11,396 nucleotides of DNA from CAIUPE01 sp046092445 (GTDB lineage Bacteria; Pseudomonadota; Alphaproteobacteria; Rhizobiales; Beijerinckiaceae): positions 1 through 11,396 of the forward strand of contig JBJTDR010000068.1 in the NCBI GenBank assembly GCA_046092445.1, read 5' to 3'. The position numbers and the translations under genes were made by a program. Below, piece after piece: positions 6,089 to 11,396 of this stretch (its first letter is position 1; each line of letters starts with the position of its first letter). The notes under the pieces are model-generated. The model did not search any database, was not told where the DNA came from, and saw only the letters and a program-made list of their open reading frames with translations.

Positions 6089-7743
6089 GGCACGATCCCG
6101 AAGTCGATTGCCGGTGCCTCGGTATCGGGCGCGCCGAGATTCTGGAATTGCTCCATCGTCTTCTTGTCATCGAGCGAATGGCCGCCCGATTTATAGTGCA
6201 TCACCATTTGCGGGAAGAGCAAAACGAGCGCCACCATGATCAGCTGGATCACCACAAACGGCACCGCGCCCCAATAGATCTGCTCGGTGGTCACGGGTGC
6301 CATTTTTCTGTTCGTGATCTTGTCGAGATAGGGCAGTTTCGGCGCAACCGAGCGCAGATAGAACAGCGCGAAGCCAAAGGGTGGATGCATGAACGATGTC
6401 TGCATATTCACGGCAAGCATCACACCGAACCAGATCAAATCAATGCCGAGCTTGTCCGCAACCGGCCCGATCAGCGGCACCACGATGAAAGCAAGTTCGA
6501 AGAAATCAAGGAAGAACGCGAGAAGAAACACGAGAATATTGACAAAAATCAGAAAACCGGCTTGTCCGCCTGGCAGCGCAACCAGCAATTCCTCACCCCA
6601 TTTGTGACCGTCAACACCGTAGAATGTCAGCGAGAAGACCCGGGCACCCACCAGAATGAAAAGGACGAACGCCGAGAGTTTCGCAGTCGACTCGGTGGCT
6701 TGCCGGAGCAGATCGAATGAAAGCCGTCGCTTCATGACAGCGAGTATGATCGCACCCGCTGCCCCCATCGCGCCACCTTCCGTCGGTGTCGCCACCCCGA
6801 TGAAAATGGTTCCGAGAACAAGAAAAATCAGTCCGAGCGGCGGAACCATGACGAAAACAACCTGTGTCGCCATCTTGGAAAGAAGCTTTAACCCGAGTGC
6901 ATTGTGCACCACGGTCAGGATAAAGGCTGTTGCAACGCCGACCGTCATGGTGAGCACAACAAAATCCGCACCGGGCTTGATGCCCAGCTCTATGATGACG
7001 CTATAGCCGACGATACCCGCAACCGCTGTCATTACCAGCAATGACAGACGCCTCGTTTGACCATCCTCATCCCGCAGCGTTTGCGCTTCCGCCGGCAGCG
7101 CCGGAGCTGCGGAAGGCCGTAACGTCGTGACAAGAAAAATATACCCCGCATAGAGTGATGCGAGAACGATGCCGGGGATGAACGCGCCATTATACATGTC
7201 GCCGACCGAGCGACCCAGCTGGTCCGCCATGACAATGAGGACAAGCGACGGCGGGATGATTTGCGCCAAGGTTCCCGATGCCGCAATTACGCCTGACGCC
7301 AGCCGCCGATCATAGCCATAACGCAGCATGATGGGCAGGGAGATCAGCCCCATCGAAATCACGGAAGCGGCAACCACGCCTGTTGTCGCCGCCAGCAGCG
7401 CGCCGACAAAAATCACGGCATAGGCGAGGCCGCCGCGAATGGGCCCGAAAAGCTGCCCGATCGTATCGAGCAGGTCCTCCGCCATGCCCGATCGTTCAAG
7501 TACAAGCCCCATAAAGGTGAAAAACGGAATCGCAAGAAGCGTGTCATTATTCATCACGCCATAGACGCGCTCCGGCAATGCCTGCAGGAATTCCGGCTGG
7601 AACAGGCCGAGTTCGATACCGATCAGCGCAAATAGTAGACCATTTGCGGCAAGCGCAAAAGCGACGGGATAGCCGAGCAGAAGAAACACCACGAGGGACA
7701 TGAACATGATCGGAGCCATGTTGTGGATGATGAACGCGATCAT
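6076..7743 (-). CDS. dctM: TRAP transporter large permease, DctM family (long form)
   Basis: The large subunit is the ion-coupled translocation channel of a tripartite periplasmic transporter for organic acids. At 555 residues it is clearly longer than the common ~425-residue DctM and resembles the mannitol/chloroaromatic-type large permeases, which carry an extra central segment. Visible marks are FLLLGYPVAFALA and GLLFALIG near the start, NDTLLAIPFFTFMG, MGLISLPIMLRYGY, AASGTLAQIIPPSLVLI, TPTEGGAMGA, and MLAVNMQTSFMHPPFGFALFYLR with over ten hydrophobic spans. The C-terminal 40 residues are polar and likely cytoplasmic. ATG 7743 is preceded by GGAGG eight bases away. It follows dctQ after 51 bases. 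No substrate-binding protein (DctP) lies in the window, so substrate is unknown; the neighbouring kinase and aldolase suggest a sugar acid, an inference only. Confidence 0.93.
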   Translation of the reverse strand: MIAFIIHNMAPIMFMSLVVFLLLGYPVAFALAANGLLFALIGIELGLFQPEFLQALPERVYGVMNNDTLLAIPFFTFMGLVLERSGMAEDLLDTIGQLFGPIRGGLAYAVIFVGALLAATTGVVAASVISMGLISLPIMLRYGYDRRLASGVIAASGTLAQIIPPSLVLIVMADQLGRSVGDMYNGAFIPGIVLASLYAGYIFLVTTLRPSAAPALPAEAQTLRDEDGQTRRLSLLVMTAVAGIVGYSVIIELGIKPGADFVVLTMTVGVATAFILTVVHNALGLKLLSKMATQVVFVMVPPLGLIFLVLGTIFIGVATPTEGGAMGAAGAIILAVMKRRLSFDLLRQATESTAKLSAFVLFILVGARVFSLTFYGVDGHKWGEELLVALPGGQAGFLIFVNILVFLLAFFLDFFELAFIVVPLIGPVADKLGIDLIWFGVMLAVNMQTSFMHPPFGFALFYLRSVAPKLPYLDKITNRKMAPVTTEQIYWGAVPFVVIQLIMVALVLLFPQMVMHYKSGGHSLDDKKTMEQFQNLGAPDTEAPAIDFGIVPKIQ

Positions 7744-7794
7744 GAAAGAGGCCTCCGTGTCGTCATTCCGAAATCACTTCTGGTCCCGCAAGGC

Positions 7795-8391
7795 TCAACG
7801 TGCCGGCCCGTCCTGAACGCTCGCGAGCAGACGCTGTGCCTCCGCTTCCGCCGATGCATGGTGCCCGCCGCCTGATGTCGTGTCCTCCAGTTCGCCGCGC
7901 ATGATCGCGATACGCTTGATCAATTCGGAAATTCCCTGCACGAAGAGCACGGAAAATCCGACGAGAATCAACATTTTTGCAGGCCATTGCGGCAAGCCGC
8001 CCGCATTGCCCGACTGTTCATTGCCAACAATAGACCGCCATGCAAAGGGCGCGGATGTCAGAATCATCACCAGTGCGAACGGCAGCAGAAAGGCAACATG
8101 GCCGACAATGTCGATCCAGTCTCGTGTCCGCTTCGGCAGTTTCGAGCTGATCACGTCAATTCTGATGTGTTCGTTCGAGAGCAAGGTCCAAGGGGAACAG
8201 AGCAGAAAGACAAACCCGAACAGGACCCATTGCAATTCGAGCCATGAATTGGAGGACGTATCAAAAATTTTCCGGATGAGGGCATTTACGGTCGAAACAG
8301 CAACGGCGACAAAGATCAGCCAGGCGATGAGCCTGCCAAGGTGCGAATTCAACCGATCAATGGCTCTGCTGATCGCGAGAAATGTTTGCAC
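7795..8391 (-). CDS. dctQ: TRAP transporter small permease, DctQ family
   Basis: The small membrane subunit that pairs with DctM. With the GTG start at 8391 it is 198 residues, with four hydrophobic spans, the first LIAWLIFVAVAVSTVNALI, and the family hallmark WLELQWVLFGFVFLLCSPW followed by NEHIRIDVISSKLP. The C-terminus is a polar, Ala/Glu/His-containing tail. The GTG was chosen because GGGGGGA lies about four bases upstream and the extra 29 residues given by the longer frame (GTG at 8478) are rich in Arg/Ser and do not resemble a DctQ N-terminus; the earlier start cannot be excluded. Upstream is a 138-base gap with a promoter-like and operator-like sequence, so these two genes may form a separately regulated unit after eamA. 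Confidence 0.88.
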   Translation of the reverse strand: MQTFLAISRAIDRLNSHLGRLIAWLIFVAVAVSTVNALIRKIFDTSSNSWLELQWVLFGFVFLLCSPWTLLSNEHIRIDVISSKLPKRTRDWIDIVGHVAFLLPFALVMILTSAPFAWRSIVGNEQSGNAGGLPQWPAKMLILVGFSVLFVQGISELIKRIAIMRGELEDTTSGGGHHASAEAEAQRLLASVQDGPAR

Positions 8392-8466
8392 GAAATCCCC
8401 CCGCTGCCTCGCTCTCGCTGGACATTTCCGCCCGCTTTCGCGCGCGCCAGTCGCTGATTTCCTGCT

Positions 8467-8509
8467 ATGTTGGACCACTTTTTTGAGACGAGGTCTAGAG
8501 AAATTTCAA
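8467..8509 (-). promoter_or_regulatory. Candidate promoter with overlapping GntR-like operator upstream of dctQ
   Basis: On the minus strand TTGAAA (8509-8504) is followed by 17 bases and then TCAAAA (8486-8481), a good -35 but weak -10. Just downstream, overlapping the expected start point, is TGGTCCA (8477-8471) within GTGGTCCAACAT, an interrupted palindrome of the TGG-N-CCA kind often bound by FadR-subfamily GntR regulators of acid-uptake operons. No GntR gene is in the window. The promoter would give an 80-base leader. Confidence 0.3.
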
Positions 8510-8529
8510 TAGCGACCGATTTTTACCGC

Positions 8530-9429
8530 TCAGCTTGCGATATCGGGAATGTGCTGCGCCGTCCGGTTGCGTGCGCGTTCCTGATACCCCGTGTAAAGGC
8601 CGCTGACGACGATCATCATCGTTCCGATGGCCGCGACAAACCCGGGCAATTCGCCGAATACGATCAGCCCGGCGAGCGCCGCCCAGACGACAACCATGTA
8701 GCGAAGCGGCGAGAGCAGAGAGACGTCAGCGTTGCGGTAGGCAATCACCATCAGCATATTTGCCGCCGAAACGATGATCGCCGCTCCTGCCAGATATCCG
8801 TATTCCGTGATCTGTAACGTCACCCATGTCTCGCTCGTGCCGAGCAGGAATCCGCCGCAAGCTGCAAAAATGGTCGTGGTGAGGATAACAACCGGCGGCG
8901 GTACATCGGCACTGATGCGCAATGTTACAAGATCCCTGAGCGCCACAAAGGTCGCCGAGCCCAAAGCCGCCAATGTGAAAATTGAAAAGCTGGATCCGCC
9001 CGGCTGGGTGATCAGCAGAACGCCCACAAATCCAACCAGTACAGCGGCCCAGCGCTGCCAGCCGACGATTTCAATTCCGAGGATCGCGCACAGAACCGTC
9101 ATGATGATCGGAGTCGCCTGCATGATGGACGTCAGATCGCTGATCGGCAATTGCGAGATCGCCGTCACATAGAGCAGCGAAACCACAAATTCGAGAGCGG
9201 CCCGCAGCAGCACGACGGGGCGCGCCGCCGACCTGATATGCTTCGTATACCCCATCGCAAAAATGATCGAGAGCATGCAGAGGATCGCAAAAAACCCCCT
9301 CACAACAAGCAATTGCCCGATTGGCAGAGTTTCTGTCGCCAGTTTGACAAGCGCGTCATTGACAACAAACAGCGCGCCGCCGATGAGCATGGCCAGAATA
9401 CCGCGTTGTGTTTCGGCAGCGGAGCGCAT
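8530..9429 (-). CDS. DMT superfamily transporter, EamA family
   Basis: 299 residues, the usual size for a ten-span drug/metabolite exporter made of two repeated EamA domains, about 10-140 and 155-285. Landmarks are GGALFVVNDALVKLA at the N-terminus, YVTAISQLPISDLTSIMQATPI in the first repeat and YRNADVSLLSPLRYMVVVWAALAG in the second, where the conserved proline-containing fourth-helix pair is normally seen. Substrate is unknown: members export amino acids, nucleosides or drugs. ATG 9429 follows the solA stop by 17 bases on the same strand, so the two are co-transcribed. The ribosome binding site is poor, with only GGA within reach, which hints at translation coupled to solA. The 3' end is 138 bases from dctQ. 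Confidence 0.9.
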   Translation of the reverse strand: MRSAAETQRGILAMLIGGALFVVNDALVKLATETLPIGQLLVVRGFFAILCMLSIIFAMGYTKHIRSAARPVVLLRAALEFVVSLLYVTAISQLPISDLTSIMQATPIIMTVLCAILGIEIVGWQRWAAVLVGFVGVLLITQPGGSSFSIFTLAALGSATFVALRDLVTLRISADVPPPVVILTTTIFAACGGFLLGTSETWVTLQITEYGYLAGAAIIVSAANMLMVIAYRNADVSLLSPLRYMVVVWAALAGLIVFGELPGFVAAIGTMMIVVSGLYTGYQERARNRTAQHIPDIAS

Positions 9430-9446
9430 GGAATAATCCGGAGAAA

Positions 9447-10592
9447 TCAGCCGTGGCTCGCGAACCGGGACAAGGCAAAAGATTTTAGGTTGAAAGCGGG
9501 GATCCTGTCCATCGCAAGGTCCGCCAATACTTCACCGAATACACTGGCAAATTTGAATCCGTGACCGGAACAGGGCGAGGCCACCACCACCTGCGGCATG
9601 CCGGGTATCCGGTCAATGATGAAATCCTCGTCCGGTGTCATCGTATATATGCACACCCTGACCGAGAGCGCCGTGCCCAACGCTTCGGGAACATACCGCG
9701 AAAGACAGACGCGCAGACCTTCCTCGTCGCTCGGGCGGTTCTCGCGGATCAATGTTTCCGGATCGCATTTTTCGCGGCCATGATGCGGCCCGCCGATTTT
9801 CAGCCCGGGATTGTTCCAGAGCGGAAACCCGTAATAATGGCCCTCATCGATCTTGAGCGTAAAGCTCGGAAACGACCCCATCTTGAAGAGGTCGGGTGCG
9901 CGCGGCCTGAACCAGCCGAAAACCTGCCGGTAAGGCTGGGTGAACGGGATCACGCCGGGCGCAAACTCGCCGATCCATGGCCCGGTCGAAAGCACAAGGC
10001 TACCCGCTTCATAGGTGCCCCGCTCGGTCGTCACCTTCACGCCGCCGGATACTGTCGGCTCCCATCCCAGAACGCGTTCGCGCGGCCTGATCTCGGCGCC
10101 CGCATCGATCGCAAGCGCCGTATGGGCCAAAATCGCTTTTTCTGATGCGACAAAGCCGCCATCAGGCTGGAAAAGCCCCTTGTGCTTCGCCTCCAGCTTG
10201 AACCCCGGATAGCGGGCCATGATGGCTTCCGAATCAAGCAGCTCGTAGGGAAGATCATAGGTGCGGCAGGCCTGCTCCGCCTTTCCGATAATGTCCTCCT
10301 CGTCAGGGCCGGAAATGTCGAGCGTACCCGTCATATGCAACAAGTGTTCGCCCGCGAGCGTGCCAATTTCCTGCCAGAGCTGATGCGCCCGCAGGACAAG
10401 CGGCACATAGGCCTGCCCTTCAAAATAAGCGAGCCTCAGCATCCGTGTGTGGCCGTGCGACGAACCCATCGAATGGGGAATATCAAAACGCTCGAGCCCC
10501 AGAACACGCCGCCCGCGCTTCGCCAATTGGTAGCACGTCGCCGAGCCCATGCCGCCGACGCCAATGACAATCACGTCGTAAACCTGCGACAT
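9447..10592 (-). CDS. solA: N-methyl-L-tryptophan oxidase/monomeric sarcosine oxidase-like flavoenzyme
   Basis: A 381-residue FAD-dependent amine oxidase of the MSOX/MTOX group, which oxidatively demethylates N-methyl amino acids to the amino acid, formaldehyde and hydrogen peroxide. The Rossmann GVGGMGSA motif is at 11-18, with E34 ending the second strand. The arginines R50 and R53 in the segment SSHGHTRMLR match Arg49/Arg52 of sarcosine oxidase. C314 in VCIYTMTPDEDFIID matches the cysteine that carries covalent FAD, and SGHGFKF is present near the C-terminus. The natural substrate (sarcosine, N-methyltryptophan or another N-methyl compound) cannot be decided from sequence. ATG 10592 has GGCGGA six bases upstream, inside the end of moaA, with only 3 bases between the genes, so it is likely co-transcribed with moaA. 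No signal peptide is evident. Confidence 0.88.
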   Translation of the reverse strand: MSQVYDVIVIGVGGMGSATCYQLAKRGRRVLGLERFDIPHSMGSSHGHTRMLRLAYFEGQAYVPLVLRAHQLWQEIGTLAGEHLLHMTGTLDISGPDEEDIIGKAEQACRTYDLPYELLDSEAIMARYPGFKLEAKHKGLFQPDGGFVASEKAILAHTALAIDAGAEIRPRERVLGWEPTVSGGVKVTTERGTYEAGSLVLSTGPWIGEFAPGVIPFTQPYRQVFGWFRPRAPDLFKMGSFPSFTLKIDEGHYYGFPLWNNPGLKIGGPHHGREKCDPETLIRENRPSDEEGLRVCLSRYVPEALGTALSVRVCIYTMTPDEDFIIDRIPGMPQVVVASPCSGHGFKFASVFGEVLADLAMDRIPAFNLKSFALSRFASHG

Positions 10593-10595
10593 TTA

Positions 10596-11396
10596 TTATC
10601 CGCCCGTCACGCTCATATGGCGGGCGACCGCAGGCCGCGGCATTGTGCGTTCGATCACGAAATCATGCCCTTTGGGCTTTCTCGAAATGGCCGCATCGAT
10701 CGCACGGCTCAACACGTCATTCGTTGCCGACGCCCTCAGCGGCGACCGCAGATCAGCCGCATCATCCTGCCCGAGACACATATAAAGCGTCCCCGTGCAG
10801 GTGATCCGGACGCGATTGCAGCTCTCGCAGAAATTATGCGTCATCGGCGTGATAAACCCGATCCTGCCACCCGTCTCCCGCACACGGACATAGCGGGCGG
10901 GCCCGCCGGTGCGGTAATCGATATCCTCCAGCGTGAACTGGTCGAGCAGGCGGGCACGCAATTGCGACAGCGGCCAATATTGATCAAACCGGTCCCGCTC
11001 GATATCGCCCATCGGCATCACTTCGATGAAGGTGATATCGAGCCCGCGGTCATGCGACCAGCGGATCATGTCCTCGACTTCATCCTCGTTCACGCCCTTG
11101 AGCGCAACGGCATTGAGTTTGACGGCAATTCCGGCAGCTTGGGCGGCGTCAATGCCTGCAAGAACCTTGTCGATGTCACCCCATCGCGTGATTTTCCGAA
11201 ACTTCGCCGAATCAAGCGTATCGAGCGACACATTGATCCGGCGAATACCGCAATCAGCGAGTTCGGACGCATATTTGCCAAGCTGCGAGCCATTGGTTGT
11301 AAGCGTCAGCTCTTCGAGACGCCCCGACACCAGATGCCGCGAAAGCGACCGGAACAACGTCATGATATCGCGCCGGACGAGCGGTTCACCCCCCGT
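10596..11396 (-). CDS. moaA: GTP 3',8-cyclase MoaA (5' end outside window)
   Basis: Radical-SAM enzyme that with MoaC converts GTP to cyclic pyranopterin monophosphate, the first step of molybdenum cofactor synthesis. The frame is open to the right edge, beginning with the SAM-contacting TGGEPL, so the ATG at 11363 is internal. The N-terminal CxxxCxxC cluster lies beyond the window, and 266 residues are seen of about 330-350. The C-terminal [4Fe-4S] ligands are visible as Cx2Cx13C (FCESCNRVRIT... to LYMC), with the GTP-contacting NRVRIT between them. FIEVMPMGD and the double-Gly C-terminus MSVTGG are also family typical. XdhC at the other end of the window uses the same cofactor. It is followed by solA after 3 bases. 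Confidence 0.95.
   Translation of the reverse strand, partial: TGGEPLVRRDIMTLFRSLSRHLVSGRLEELTLTTNGSQLGKYASELADCGIRRINVSLDTLDSAKFRKITRWGDIDKVLAGIDAAQAAGIAVKLNAVALKGVNEDEVEDMIRWSHDRGLDITFIEVMPMGDIERDRFDQYWPLSQLRARLLDQFTLEDIDYRTGGPARYVRVRETGGRIGFITPMTHNFCESCNRVRITCTGTLYMCLGQDDAADLRSPLRASATNDVLSRAIDAAISRKPKGHDFVIERTMPRPAVARHMSVTGG

Noticed and set aside
5965..6720. 251-codon plus-strand open frame across the otnK 3' end and dctM
   Set aside because: Lies antisense to the clearly recognisable DctM and gives a His/Arg/Glu-rich sequence with no family features; a shadow of GC-rich coding.
8392..8478. 29-residue N-terminal extension of DctQ from GTG 8478
   Set aside because: Arg/Ser-rich and unlike the family, and the predicted operator would lie inside it; GTG 8391 has a better ribosome site.
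7880..8512. 210-codon plus-strand frame over dctQ
   Set aside because: Antisense to DctQ, with no protein-like pattern.

Overview
The window looks like a chromosomal stretch of an alphaproteobacterium, probably Hyphomicrobiales/Rhizobiales-like. Coding is dense and GC-rich, and there are several ATGA stop/start overlaps. Urate is oxidised by the membrane-bound, cytochrome c-fused PuuD rather than a soluble uricase, and there is a TRAP transporter of the large-permease type. The genus cannot be named from sequence alone.

Layout. (1) Bases 1-1484, plus strand: the 3' part of xdhC (xanthine dehydrogenase maturation) and a guanine deaminase. (2) Bases 1478-2237, minus strand: a PemK/MazF-like toxin with an overlapping upstream gene in the antitoxin position, plus a promoter-like sequence upstream. 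This module is inserted tail-to-tail against guaD and back-to-back with the next operon. (3) Bases 2436-6067, plus strand: a tightly coupled operon of puuD (urate oxidase), uraD (OHCU decarboxylase), a class II aldolase-family protein and a four-carbon acid sugar kinase (OtnK/DUF1537). The first two junctions are ATGA overlaps and the third is a 4-base gap. (4) Bases 6076-11396, minus strand, read from the right edge leftwards: moaA (5' end beyond the window), a SolA-like N-methyl amino acid oxidase, an EamA/DMT exporter, and after a 138-base gap carrying a possible promoter and operator, the small and large TRAP permeases.

How the parts fit. GuaD makes xanthine from guanine, xanthine dehydrogenase (matured by XdhC, using molybdenum cofactor whose first step is MoaA) makes urate, PuuD makes 5-hydroxyisourate, and UraD decarboxylates OHCU to S-allantoin. 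The HIU hydrolase between PuuD and UraD, the allantoinase and the xanthine dehydrogenase subunits are not in the window. The aldolase and kinase fused to this operon belong by family to 3-oxo-tetronate catabolism, not purine breakdown. The aldolase has replaced two residues of the usual metal/catalytic set (Glu to Thr74, His to Ile160). With the nearby TRAP permeases this suggests an acid-uptake and degradation branch whose substrate is not known.

The items I would look at first are the metal-site-deficient aldolase coupled to urate degradation, and the toxin-antitoxin module whose upstream gene has a good ribosome binding site but no ordinary start codon at the expected place. No tRNA, rRNA, CRISPR array, insertion sequence or phage gene was seen.
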